DNA of 64,000 bases, taken from contig JACKBC010000019.1 of NCBI GenBank assembly GCA_020634755.1, positions 1 to 64,000 of the forward strand, in the 5' to 3' direction. The number at the start of each line of letters is the position of its first letter. Position 1 is the stretch's first letter. A program made the position numbers and the translations under genes. This DNA is from Caldilineaceae bacterium (GTDB taxonomy: Bacteria; Chloroflexota; Anaerolineae; Caldilineales; Caldilineaceae). The notes under the pieces are model-generated. The model saw only the letters and a list, made by a program, of their open reading frames with translations, did no database searches and was not told the origin of the DNA. This document shows positions 54,301 to 62,907 of the stretch, one piece after another.

Positions 54301-55407
54301 ATGAGTCTTTCCAGCCTGCATTTGCCGCACGGTGTTCTGCCCCTGCCCACCTTTCTGCCCGACGCCACGTTGGGCGCGGTGCGCGCCGTCGACAGCCATG
54401 ATCTGGCCCAATGTGGCATACAGGGGCTGGTCATGAACACGTTCCACCTTATGCAGCATCCCGGTTCATCCACCGTGCAGGCGCTGGGTGGGCTGCATCA
54501 AATGAGCGGCTGGCCCCGCCCCATTGTGACCGATTCCGGCGGCTTTCAAGCGTATTCGCTGATTCGCCAAAACGCCAAAAATGGCGCATTGACCAAGGAT
54601 GGCATTCTCTTTCGGCCCGAAGGCGCCGCCCGCAAATTTAAGCTGACGCCGGAAAAGTGCGTGCAGCTCCAAATGAGCTATGGCAGCGACGTCATCATGT
54701 GTTTGGACGACTGCACACATGTGGACGATTCGTTGGTGGAACAGGAGCTATCGGTCCAGCGCACCATTGCCTGGGCGCGGCGTTGCAAGGCAGAATTTGA
54801 GCGGCTGGTTGAAGGCAAATCGTTGACTAAGAGCAACGAGCGCCCGCTGCTCTTTGGCGTCATCCAGGGCGGCGGTTCAAGGGCGCTGCGCCAAGAATGC
54901 GCCGAAGCGCTGCTTGCCCTGGGTTTCGATGGCTATGGCTACGGCGGCTGGCCGCTGGATGGAGACAACAATCTGGTCGTGGACATGCTTGCCTATGTGC
55001 GCAGCCTGGTGCCCGATGGCTATGCGCTGCACGCGCTGGGCATTGGGCATCCGGCCCACGTGGCCACGTGCACAGCGCTGGGCTTTACCATGTTCGACAG
55101 CGCGCTGCCCACTCGCGATGCCCGCCGCGGTCGGCTCTATTCAACCCCATTGGATCTTTCCTTGTCTACACGAAATATCCTGGCTGGTTCAGCATCCTGG
55201 TTTTCGTTTCTCTATATTGATGATAAAAAGTACATTAAATCCAACGAGCCCCTGATGGAAAGCTGCGACTGTCTGACCTGTCGCACCTACTCGCGCGGCT
55301 ATTTGCGCCATCTCTTTAAAAGCAGCGATGCCGTCTTTATGCGGCTGGCCACCATTCACAACTTGCGCTTTATGGCCCGCCTTATGGAAGCGCTGGGCCG
55401 CGCCTAA
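54301..55407 (+). CDS. tgt: tRNA-guanine transglycosylase
   Basis: Exchanges G34 in GUN-anticodon tRNAs for the queuosine precursor preQ1. I use the ATG at 54301, right after smpB, giving 368 residues. TDSGGFQAYSL carries the general acid/base aspartate, and FDSALPTRDARRG carries the nucleophilic aspartate (usually FDCVLPTRNARNG). The zinc site is CDCLTCRTYSRGYLRHLF. The QGG of VIQGGGSRALRQECA and GYGYGGW replace the usual QGG/GGLAVGE loop. This loop differs from textbook sequences, so base specificity could be altered. Its stop overlaps the start of the next gene (TAATG). Confidence 0.92.
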   Translation: MSLSSLHLPHGVLPLPTFLPDATLGAVRAVDSHDLAQCGIQGLVMNTFHLMQHPGSSTVQALGGLHQMSGWPRPIVTDSGGFQAYSLIRQNAKNGALTKDGILFRPEGAARKFKLTPEKCVQLQMSYGSDVIMCLDDCTHVDDSLVEQELSVQRTIAWARRCKAEFERLVEGKSLTKSNERPLLFGVIQGGGSRALRQECAEALLALGFDGYGYGGWPLDGDNNLVVDMLAYVRSLVPDGYALHALGIGHPAHVATCTALGFTMFDSALPTRDARRGRLYSTPLDLSLSTRNILAGSASWFSFLYIDDKKYIKSNEPLMESCDCLTCRTYSRGYLRHLFKSSDAVFMRLATIHNLRFMARLMEALGRA

Positions 55408-56252
55408 TGTGCAACGCAATGTCCACTCATCCTGCCGCATCGTCACAAATTGCGCAGCTGGTGCAAGCCGTCCAGCAAAGCAGCAAGTACGCCGCCATTA
55501 CCCCCGTGCTGATTGAACAGATCGCGGCGCAGGAATTGGCCAAAGGACGCAGCCACAAAGAGGCGCTCAAGGCAACCAAAAACAAGCTGCACCAAATTGC
55601 CGGCGTCTATTTAACCCGTCGTCCAGACTATGACGCATGGCTGGCTCAACTTGAGCAGGCGTGGCCCCATGCCCACGCGCGACAGCAAGCATGTCGCGCC
55701 CTCATGGCCAACCATGCCTCTACCAAAGAGCGGCTGCCCATCTTAGACGATTTTTACAACACCCTTTTTCGCGATCTGCCGCCCATTCACTCGCTGCAGG
55801 ATCTGGCCTGTGGGCTCAATCCACTGACGCTGCCGTGGATGATGCAAAGCGGCGCATTGGCGACAGAGTGTACCTATTGGGCGCTGGATATATACGCCGA
55901 TCTGGCTCTCTTCCTGCAGAGTTTTTTTGACCTGGCCCCCATCAATGGCCGCGCCACCGCCACCGACATATTACACGAACCACCCACCATACAAACCGAT
56001 GTTGCGCTGCTGTTCAAAGCGGCGCCCTGCCTGGAACAGGTCGACAAACAGGCGGGCCAGCGGCTTTTGGAACAGGTACACGCGCGGGTGCTCTTTGTCT
56101 CATTTCCCGTCCACAGCCTAAGCGGTCGTCAACGCGGCATGGTGCAAAACTATACGGCTCATTTCCATGAAATGGTGCATAATCTTTCCTGGCGCGTTGA
56201 ACAATTTGAATTCGACACCGAACTGGTCTTCCGCATCTGGAAATCAACTTGA
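55407..56252 (+). CDS. 16S rRNA (guanine1405-N7)-methyltransferase family protein (ArmA/Rmt/FmrO type)
   Basis: A 281-residue SAM methyltransferase. HASTKERLPILDDFYNTLF (103-121) and the SAM motif DLACGLNPLTLPWM (132-145) match the family that methylates N7 of G1405 in the decoding site. SFPVHSLSGRQRGM (232-245) and the closing FEFDTELVFRIWK match it too. This modification gives high-level resistance to 4,6-disubstituted aminoglycosides such as gentamicin and amikacin. The N-terminal helical domain that docks on the 30S subunit is present (about 10-100). The start overlaps the tgt stop; an ATG at 55419 is possible. No mobile genes flank it, so it seems an ancestral chromosomal member. Confidence 0.9.
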   Translation: MCNAMSTHPAASSQIAQLVQAVQQSSKYAAITPVLIEQIAAQELAKGRSHKEALKATKNKLHQIAGVYLTRRPDYDAWLAQLEQAWPHAHARQQACRALMANHASTKERLPILDDFYNTLFRDLPPIHSLQDLACGLNPLTLPWMMQSGALATECTYWALDIYADLALFLQSFFDLAPINGRATATDILHEPPTIQTDVALLFKAAPCLEQVDKQAGQRLLEQVHARVLFVSFPVHSLSGRQRGMVQNYTAHFHEMVHNLSWRVEQFEFDTELVFRIWKST

Positions 56253-56258
56253 GTAATT

Positions 56259-56508
56259 TATAACTCACGGTACGCAGCGCCAGCCAGTCTGCTAGAGAGA
56301 AACAAGAACGTCGGCGAACCGACTTTCCTCCAGGCTTGCGTACCATAAGTTATAAGATGGCAAGGCAGCACGGAGGCTGCAACAGACTCAGCCACTATGC
56401 ACCTTGTCCCAATCCCTATTCATTTAGGCTTACGCAAGCCGCGGGGCACATTGCCAGGGCAGCTAGGTTATGCACTGCTGTCAACCCACAGGCGCGGCGT
56501 AAGTCATG
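56259..56508. repeat. Inverted-repeat segment and dispersed repeat copy before the MATE gene
   Basis: At 56259-56356 the arms TTATAACTCACGGTACGCA and TGCGTACCATAAGTTATAA pair imperfectly around about 60 bases; the left arm also includes CGCAGCGCCAG. At 56461-56508 a copy of the GGCGCTGCGTAAGTCGTG repeat (GGCGCGGCGTAAGTCATG) appears with about 30 bases of matching sequence before it. No gene is present. Confidence 0.55.
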
Positions 56509-56539
56509 TTAATCTGCACACATCCCTAGAAAGCACAGT

Positions 56540-58042
56540 ATGCCATACAGTGAACATCCCTTATTGGGTCGCGCGCGGGCCAAAATGAAGGCCGAGCGCA
56601 TCATCAATCGGACGCACCGTTTTCATGTTGAACCCACAATTGCAGAAGCGCCATCCACCGCCGTGGCCGATGGCGCCGAAACCGTTACCCACCAGCCGCC
56701 AAGCCCCGCTACGTCACTCAACAAGCGCGTTTTCCAGCTGGCCTGGCCCGTCATTAGCGAAAACTTCTTGCAGACGATGCTGGGCATTGTAGACACGCTC
56801 ATGGTGGCGCAACTAGGCGCATTTGCTCTGGCCGGAGTCGGCACGGCCATCCAGATCATGTTTTTTGTAATTGCCGCGCTCAGCGCAACCTCGGTGGGCA
56901 GTTCGGTGCTGGTGGCACAGGCCGTAGGCGCCCGCAAGCTAGATGCAGCCAGCCACCTGGCCAAGCAGTCACTGGTCTGGAGCGTTATCATTTCAATCCC
57001 GCTGATTGTGTTGGGCATTTATGCCGCGCAACCGCTGATCGACATCTTCGGCATGGATGATGACGTAACCGCCATTGGCGTCGACTATTTGCGCGTGACA
57101 ATGGCGACCGTCATGGCGCTGACGCTGCTGTTGATCGGTGGCGGCGTGCTGCGCGGGGTGGGCGATTCGCGCACGCCCATGCTGGTGACCATGCTGGCCA
57201 ACCTAATCAACGTGGTGCTGGATTATGGCCTGATCTTTGGCAAGCTGGGCATGCCGGAGATGGGTGCCGTGGGCAGCGCGTGGGCCACCTTTATTTCGCG
57301 CGTCATCGGGCTGGCGCTGCTGCTGTGGATGCTCTGGCGCGGGCGCGACGGCGTTTCGATCCGCGGGGCCGCGGGGTGGCTGCCCCAAATGGAGGCGGCG
57401 CGCAACATTTTGCGCATTGGCGTGCCCGCCGCGCTGGAGCAGATGCTCATATCGGTGGGCTTTCTCTTGATGACCTTGGTGGTGGCGCGGCTGGGCGCCG
57501 AGGCCATGGCGGCGCAGCGCATTGCGCTCAACGCCATGTCGCTCTCCTTTTTGCCCGGCGTAGGTTTTGGCATTGCGGCCACGGCGCTGGTGGGGCAAAG
57601 CATTGGCGCCCGCAACCAAGCCGAAGGCAAAGCGGTGGGGCGCATCTCTACCCAGTGGGCGCTGATCTGGATGAGCGTGCTGGGGCTGGTCTTCTTCTTT
57701 ATGGCCGCCGAAATCATGCGACTCTTTACAGACGAAGAACCGGTCATTGCCTTGGGGTCAGCCGGGTTGCGGCTCATTGCGCTGACACAGCCGTTCTGGG
57801 CCATCTCTATTGTACAGGGCGGTGCGCTGCGCGGCACGGGCGACACGCGCTATCCGTTGCGCGTCAACACCGCGGGCATCTGGTGCGCCGTGCTGCTGGG
57901 CACCGCGTTCATCACGCTCTTTGGCGGTGATTTGGGGACCATCTGGACCGGCTTCCTGATCACCGGTCCCATCACCGCCTTTTTGATGTGGCGGCGTTTT
58001 ACGCACTCAATCACGCAAGAAAGGCTGGTCGCTGCGGTCTAA
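56540..58042 (+). CDS. MATE family efflux transporter
   Basis: A 500-residue multidrug exporter (NorM/DinF type) with 12 membrane segments in two related halves. After about 65 cytoplasmic residues comes RVFQLAWPVISENFLQTMLGIVDTLMVAQLG, the standard start. The second half opens NILRIGVPAALEQMLISVGFLL. GGGVLRGVGDSRTPM and GGALRGTGDTRYPLRV are the paired family motifs. It exports cationic drugs or metabolites in exchange for sodium or protons. The N-terminal tail is longer than usual, so an internal start is possible. It is followed by a strong terminator. Confidence 0.92.
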   Translation: MPYSEHPLLGRARAKMKAERIINRTHRFHVEPTIAEAPSTAVADGAETVTHQPPSPATSLNKRVFQLAWPVISENFLQTMLGIVDTLMVAQLGAFALAGVGTAIQIMFFVIAALSATSVGSSVLVAQAVGARKLDAASHLAKQSLVWSVIISIPLIVLGIYAAQPLIDIFGMDDDVTAIGVDYLRVTMATVMALTLLLIGGGVLRGVGDSRTPMLVTMLANLINVVLDYGLIFGKLGMPEMGAVGSAWATFISRVIGLALLLWMLWRGRDGVSIRGAAGWLPQMEAARNILRIGVPAALEQMLISVGFLLMTLVVARLGAEAMAAQRIALNAMSLSFLPGVGFGIAATALVGQSIGARNQAEGKAVGRISTQWALIWMSVLGLVFFFMAAEIMRLFTDEEPVIALGSAGLRLIALTQPFWAISIVQGGALRGTGDTRYPLRVNTAGIWCAVLLGTAFITLFGGDLGTIWTGFLITGPITAFLMWRRFTHSITQERLVAAV

Positions 58043-58051
58043 TGGTAAAAC

Positions 58052-58085
58052 AATCCCGGAATCTTGGGGAGATTCCGGGATTTTT
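58052..58085 (+). terminator. Intrinsic terminator after the MATE gene
   Basis: AATCCCGGAATCT and AGATTCCGGGATT form a perfect 13-bp stem with a five-base TGGGG loop, followed by a T-run. On the other strand a TTGTTTT run follows the stem, so it may also act on the convergent peptidase transcript. Confidence 0.93.
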
Positions 58086-58211
58086 ATCATGTTCACCGAA
58101 GGCACTATATAGCCAATCGAGAACTGAGCGTATCGAAGGCCGGTGCTCCCTTCGCCACGCACAGGGAACACCTGGATGGTTGCTACCGAAACACCAATTG
58201 ACCTACACCAC

Positions 58212-61205
58212 CTACATCACCTTCACAACCTGCATTTGTCTATCGCCCTGCTGATTGGCCTTTTCGATGGCATCGGGCGAACCGAGCACCACCAGCGCAC
58301 CCTGCTGCCCCACCTGCTCGACAAAATCGGCAAAGCGCTTGAAATCGGCCACGGTGGTGGAGAGCACCTGCTGGCGATAGAGCTGGCGCTGCTCGGCGCT
58401 TTCGCCCATGAGATGACGCACCATAGAGGTGTAGCCCTTGGCATCGGGCAGTTGATACGAGTCAATGGAGCTGATGGCGCCAATTATGCTTTTGGTCAGT
58501 TCACCCTCATCCAAATTCAAGGTGCGCAAATAGTCTGCGCTCTGCTGATAGACCTTCACCGTGTTGAGCAGATTGGGGTCGCGATAGGAGAGAAAAGAGA
58601 GTGAACCCGAGTTTTTGCTAAATTGGCAAAACGCGCCATACGCGCCGCCCTGCACGCGCACCTGATCCCACAGCCAGGTGGTGCGCAGATAGCCCGTTAT
58701 GGGCGAAACCGAGCCATGCAGCTCGTAGCCCAGCTTGTAGAGACTGCCGCCCAGCGCTACATAGTTGACTTGGGCAGGCAACGTGAGCCCTTCATCTAGC
58801 GGCTGCAAGACAGGGCGCCACGGCTGGCGCGGCGCATCCACCGTAGGCAGCGTGGCCACAAAGCTGGCTAGTTGCGGCGCAAAGTGGGACCAGTTGTCGG
58901 CATCCAGCGTCACATTGCAGAAAACGCTGTTGCGATTGAGCAGCAGGCGGCGCACCTCTTCCAGCTTTTGCAGCACACCAGGCCAATCGTTTTCAATCTC
59001 GGCGGCCAACTTGCGCAAAAAGAAGAGATTGTCGATACCGCCCATCTGCTCGCCTATCCAGCCGGCTGTGGTCAGTTGGCTGCGCAGACGTCCGCCGGCC
59101 ACCCCATGCCCAGATGGGATCAACCCCGATTCGCGGCTCGACTTGGCTTCCAGCACCATTTGGCGGAACTTCTCCCGGTTGTCCAGCTTAACCGTGCGCA
59201 CCAGGTCAGTCATGATCGCCAGCATTTCAGCGGCCTGCTCTGGCGTGGATTTACCGTTGAGGAAGAACCAGGCGCCCACGTCGGGCGAGGCCATACGCTC
59301 GGCCGGCGGTTTATTATATACAGGCAAGCTGGAGACCAGCGTGGAGCTCCAAATGCCACCGGTTTTGCGCTTAATGCGCTGGGTCAGCCTGACGGTATCC
59401 TCCGTTTCGGTGCCGATTTCCGTCAGCGCGCGCCCAAAGAGCTTTACATACGGCAGCAGGTCGGCGGGCAGAACCTGCATGTCGAACCCTACGTTCAAAT
59501 AGACAATGCCGTTGGTAAAGAGATCGTGATAGAGCAGCGGCGCGTCGTTGAGGCTTCCCACTTCGATTGGGATTTCCACACCTTGCTGGTCCAGATCGGA
59601 CAGAGTCAGCCGGGGAATGGCGGCCAGTGCCTCGGGTGAATCGGGCGCGGATTGGCGCGCTTTGAGCGCATTGGTGTTTTCAATGACGGCCAGCAATTCC
59701 GCTTCGCTCATGGCCAGGCGAGCACTTTCCAGCCGTGCTTTCTCGGCGGCTTCCTCTTGGGCATTGAGGCCCGTCTGCGGCGTCATAATAGTTGTGGAGC
59801 GGTGGCTGTTCTGCAACAGATAGGTCTGAATCAGCTCTTGCAGGCGTTGAGGATGTGTGGTCAGCTTCTGTTTAACCGCCGCCAGCGGTCCTTCGTACAT
59901 AAGCGGTTCAAACGGGTCTCCATCGTAGATCCAGGTGCTGAGCGCAGTCAACATGAGCAAGAGACCGCGCGGGTAAGAGCCGGTATTGTTTTCGCGCAAA
60001 TGAAACTCAATTGTATTGAGGGCGGCTTCAATCATCTCCTGCTCGAATCCCTCATTGGCCAGCTTGGTCAACGTCTCCATGATCAACGACTCAACCGCAG
60101 ACAGGTTTTCTGCGGCCACGCCATTCATGCCCACCGAGAAGGTCATCTGGCGCAGCGTGGTGGAAAGGCCGCCGCCGATTGTGTCTTCACCCAGGCCCGA
60201 ATCGAGCAGCGTCTTGCGCATGGGCGAGGCCGGCGTGCCCAACATGGCGTAGGAAAGCACGCTCAGCTCCATATCCAGCTCCGGATCGTTGCCTTCTGGC
60301 AGCAGCCAGTTCATGCGGATCTTGCCCTTATTTTCATGCTCGGATGCGGCGTCACTCGCCCCATTTTCATCCACGCTGTAGTGGTACGTAAAGCGCTGCG
60401 GGGCGCTCCATGCGGCTTGGAGCGGCACGGTGGAATCGACTGTCGCCGTGGAGAAGTCGCGCAGCCACGCATCCAGCAGCCGCAGCCGCTCGCTGGGATC
60501 GTCATCGCCATAGAAGAAGATGTACGAATTGGACGGATGGTAGTAGCGCTTGTGGAAGTCGGTGAACTGCTCGTAGGTCAGATCGGGAATCGCCTTGGGG
60601 TCGCCACCCGAATCGAGCCCATAGGTCATATCGGGGAAAAGTGAACGACCGCTGTAACGGGCAAAGGCGCCGTCGGCTGAAGAATAAGCGCCCTTCATCT
60701 CGTTGAACACGACCCCTTTATAGTTCAGCGGATCGCCCAGCTTTTCCAGCTCGTAGTGCCAACCCTCCTGCTCCAAATGGTGGCGCGTGATCAGCGGATA
60801 AAAAACAGCATCCAGATAGACATCCACCAAATTATAGAAATCCTTCATATTGGTGCTGGCCACCGGATAGCAGGTGCGATCGGGATAGGTAAAGGCATTG
60901 ACAAAGGTTTTAAGTGATCCCTTAACCAGCTCTACAAATGGCTCTTTGGCGCGATATTTGCGCGAACCACCCAGCACCGCATGTTCCAATATGTGCGCCA
61001 CGCCAGTCGAGTCGGTGGGCGGCGTGCGAAACGTAATACCAAAGACTTTGTTCTCGTCATCGTTTTGCAGCGAAAGCAAGCGCGCCCCGCTTTTCTGGTG
61101 ACGATAGAGCTGCGCCAGAATGTTCAGCTCGGGAAGCTGCTGCTCTTTTTCCAATACAAAACCGTGGATCAACGTTTGGCTGGGGCCACCATTAGAATGT
61201 GTCAT
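58212..61205 (-). CDS. M16C family zinc peptidase (presequence-protease/insulinase-like)
   Basis: A 997-residue peptidase from the ATG at 61205, seven bases after AAAGG; a GTG at 61232 is the longer alternative. The inverted zinc motif HILEH (H71, E74, H75) lies in STGVAHILEHAVLGG, followed by KGSLKTFVNAFTYPDRTCYPVAS, which holds the distal Glu region. The size and two-half layout match PreP, which degrades unstructured peptides in a closed chamber. No signal peptide is seen, so it is probably cytosolic. It converges with the MATE gene. Confidence 0.92.
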   Translation of the reverse strand: MTHSNGGPSQTLIHGFVLEKEQQLPELNILAQLYRHQKSGARLLSLQNDDENKVFGITFRTPPTDSTGVAHILEHAVLGGSRKYRAKEPFVELVKGSLKTFVNAFTYPDRTCYPVASTNMKDFYNLVDVYLDAVFYPLITRHHLEQEGWHYELEKLGDPLNYKGVVFNEMKGAYSSADGAFARYSGRSLFPDMTYGLDSGGDPKAIPDLTYEQFTDFHKRYYHPSNSYIFFYGDDDPSERLRLLDAWLRDFSTATVDSTVPLQAAWSAPQRFTYHYSVDENGASDAASEHENKGKIRMNWLLPEGNDPELDMELSVLSYAMLGTPASPMRKTLLDSGLGEDTIGGGLSTTLRQMTFSVGMNGVAAENLSAVESLIMETLTKLANEGFEQEMIEAALNTIEFHLRENNTGSYPRGLLLMLTALSTWIYDGDPFEPLMYEGPLAAVKQKLTTHPQRLQELIQTYLLQNSHRSTTIMTPQTGLNAQEEAAEKARLESARLAMSEAELLAVIENTNALKARQSAPDSPEALAAIPRLTLSDLDQQGVEIPIEVGSLNDAPLLYHDLFTNGIVYLNVGFDMQVLPADLLPYVKLFGRALTEIGTETEDTVRLTQRIKRKTGGIWSSTLVSSLPVYNKPPAERMASPDVGAWFFLNGKSTPEQAAEMLAIMTDLVRTVKLDNREKFRQMVLEAKSSRESGLIPSGHGVAGGRLRSQLTTAGWIGEQMGGIDNLFFLRKLAAEIENDWPGVLQKLEEVRRLLLNRNSVFCNVTLDADNWSHFAPQLASFVATLPTVDAPRQPWRPVLQPLDEGLTLPAQVNYVALGGSLYKLGYELHGSVSPITGYLRTTWLWDQVRVQGGAYGAFCQFSKNSGSLSFLSYRDPNLLNTVKVYQQSADYLRTLNLDEGELTKSIIGAISSIDSYQLPDAKGYTSMVRHLMGESAEQRQLYRQQVLSTTVADFKRFADFVEQVGQQGALVVLGSPDAIEKANQQGDRQMQVVKVM

Positions 61206-61424
61206 TGTCATACCTTTTATCAAATGTTCCACTCGTTTATGCTCAATATACCAAAACGGTGTTGGGAATCTATTGCCGCGAACATTTAATTTTTAGAAAT
61301 CACAACTCGAGCAAAAGTCATACGGGATTGCTAAAAATCAAGCGGCCAGACAACTAGGCATCGGTCTCGCTTGGAGAATCCGACCCTCTCTCATACCATT
61401 GCCATCTACTGATACTATACGTCT

Positions 61425-62018
61425 CTATGGTCTCTCATGTTGTGCATGACTCTCCTGCCAGCGCCAATGGTGAACGCGGACCGGATCGCCTTTTTCGTAG
61501 GCAGCGTTGAACGTTGAGAATGCCTCCACAGGGAGACCTTGTACCTGAACCTTCACCGTATGGATGGTAAAACATGAGGGCAAACCCGGGTAGGAGGGTG
61601 AATCTTTCTGCTTGAACTGCGTCATTACCAAAGCAAAGTCGGAGCAAATCGCTGAATCGGTCAGATTTAGCTCCTCACTTAAACAACGGCGAGCGGTAGT
61701 CAAGGCATCTTCACCAGGCAACATCTTTTCGGCGGGCAGGCTGTCGCGATGGCGCACGCGGCCATTCCTCAATTCTTGGCCGACCTCGCGTAAAAGTAGG
61801 CCCTTTTGTTGCACCAACACATTGGTCACATCGACTAAGCGCATTACGGGATAATCCTGCAATCGACATTCTCCCAACATCAATTCCTGCCAGAGATCAT
61901 CCACAGTCTTGGCATTGGCTTGCCCCCAATGTACTATGTCGATTTGGTGCGTATGCAACCAGAACGCCAGCATATTTACTGAATCGAATTGTAACGGTAT
62001 TGAAGAATTGGCATGCAT
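61425..62018 (-). CDS. Nudix-like protein with an atypical Nudix box
   Basis: A 197-residue protein. The centre reads LLLREVGQELRNGRVRHRDSLPAEKMLPGEDALTTARRCLSEELNL. The last part keeps much of the Nudix box (G, A, and REUxEE-like RRCLSEEL), but the leading GG is replaced by EKMLPG. Before it, DVTNVLVQQKG looks like the first strand. C-terminal strands (FTIHTVKVQVQGLP) and a YEKGDPVRVHHWRW tail follow. It may hydrolyse a nucleoside-diphosphate derivative or be a binding variant. The ATG at 62018 is chosen on the strand without a strong ribosome site. Confidence 0.65.
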   Translation of the reverse strand: MHANSSIPLQFDSVNMLAFWLHTHQIDIVHWGQANAKTVDDLWQELMLGECRLQDYPVMRLVDVTNVLVQQKGLLLREVGQELRNGRVRHRDSLPAEKMLPGEDALTTARRCLSEELNLTDSAICSDFALVMTQFKQKDSPSYPGLPSCFTIHTVKVQVQGLPVEAFSTFNAAYEKGDPVRVHHWRWQESHAQHERP

Positions 62019-62114
62019 TAGGTGAGTATACTATGACGCCCCACCAGTCCATAATCTGGCGGGGCGTCATAATGCGGGAGAATGTGCGCCACTTAAAAAT
62101 AGGGGTCGTAAAGG

Positions 62115-62339
62115 CTACGTAAACAATTGGGAGGGCGAAAGCCAATAGCCCAAAACAAAACACGCTATTGATATGAAGATGGGAATGGTGCAGAGCATGT
62201 TAACCAAACAACTCTCGGCGGCTATACGCTCCCTATTTTTACGAAATGCCCAAAACAGAATCTGGAAGGTAACTGAAACACCCATAAACAACGCGCTCAG
62301 GAAATAGAAAAACGGTGCAACTACGTGTGCAAGGTTCAT
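62115..62339 (-). CDS. Small membrane protein of unknown function
   Basis: A 74-residue protein whose ATG at 62339 is preceded by AGGAGG nine bases upstream, a convincing site. It has two membrane segments (about 7-30 and 45-68) with a basic loop RKNRERIAAES between them. Family unknown. It lies upstream of the Nudix-like gene on the same strand, 96 bases away. Confidence 0.7.
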   Translation of the reverse strand: MNLAHVVAPFFYFLSALFMGVSVTFQILFWAFRKNRERIAAESCLVNMLCTIPIFISIACFVLGYWLSPSQLFT

Positions 62340-62907
62340 TGATCGTTGCCTCCTATGAATCTCTCTACAATCATCGTCTCCTTCTTTACGATGGGGGCGC
62401 TCCCATACAATAGCATAACTTATCTATGTGTTTCATAACCTGTCAGCCAAATGATAATTGACGCATATTTTGCAAATAAAGATGATAAATAAAGAGATGT
62501 CGTGGCTAGTTTGATTTCTCCCTGGTCTACCTGGCTCTAAATAAAACTTCGGTGTTTAAGTCTGATAAAGTCCCTATGGCTAGCATTACATCCATCACAC
62601 TTCAGTTTCAATGGCTTCGTCATCTTTGTCATGTACCTATCATCATAACGTAGGGCAATAACGCTTCATAACGTGATATAGTACAACTACCGCATTTCTA
62701 TACTTAGCGCAAAATGAAGCCTGCAGTTTCGGCTCTATTCAGCACACTGTAAAAAATTTAGTTTTCATCTCAACCGCGGCATAGAAGTATAAGCGATGCA
62801 ACTATCCAACCATAGCCTGAGCTTGTCGAAGCCCACCTGTGCCTTCGACAAGTTTCAGCCACTGGGGACCTGGATAGTTGCAAAGCGATCACTTTAAGGA
62901 GGGCTAG
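62340..62907. other. AT-rich intergenic region with a MITE-like element
   Basis: About 570 bases between divergent genes. No coding frame is convincing. The base composition is clearly more AT-rich than its neighbours. Direct repeats of CATAACGT (about 62642-62675) are present, and the only clear structure is the element at 62797-62882. It must hold promoters for both sides, but none was clear. Confidence 0.5.
62797..62882. mobile_element. MITE-like element with 12-bp perfect inverted ends and target duplication
   Basis: TGCAACTATCCA at 62797-62808 and TGGATAGTTGCA at 62871-62882 are perfect inverted ends. They are flanked by AAGCGA at 62791-62796 and 62883-62888, a target-site duplication. 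Inside, CCTGAGCTTGTCGAAG and CTTCGACAAGTTTCAG form a second hairpin, a word widely known as a repeat in other bacterial genomes. The element sits 13 bases before the ribosome site of the S1-receiver gene and so lies in its leader. Confidence 0.75.

Noticed and set aside
56397..56588. A 63-codon frame before the MATE gene
   Set aside because: It runs through a dispersed repeat copy and lacks a ribosome site.
57280..57930. A 216-codon frame inside the MATE gene
   Set aside because: It is a shifted frame of the transporter, rich in Arg/Gly/His, with no domain.
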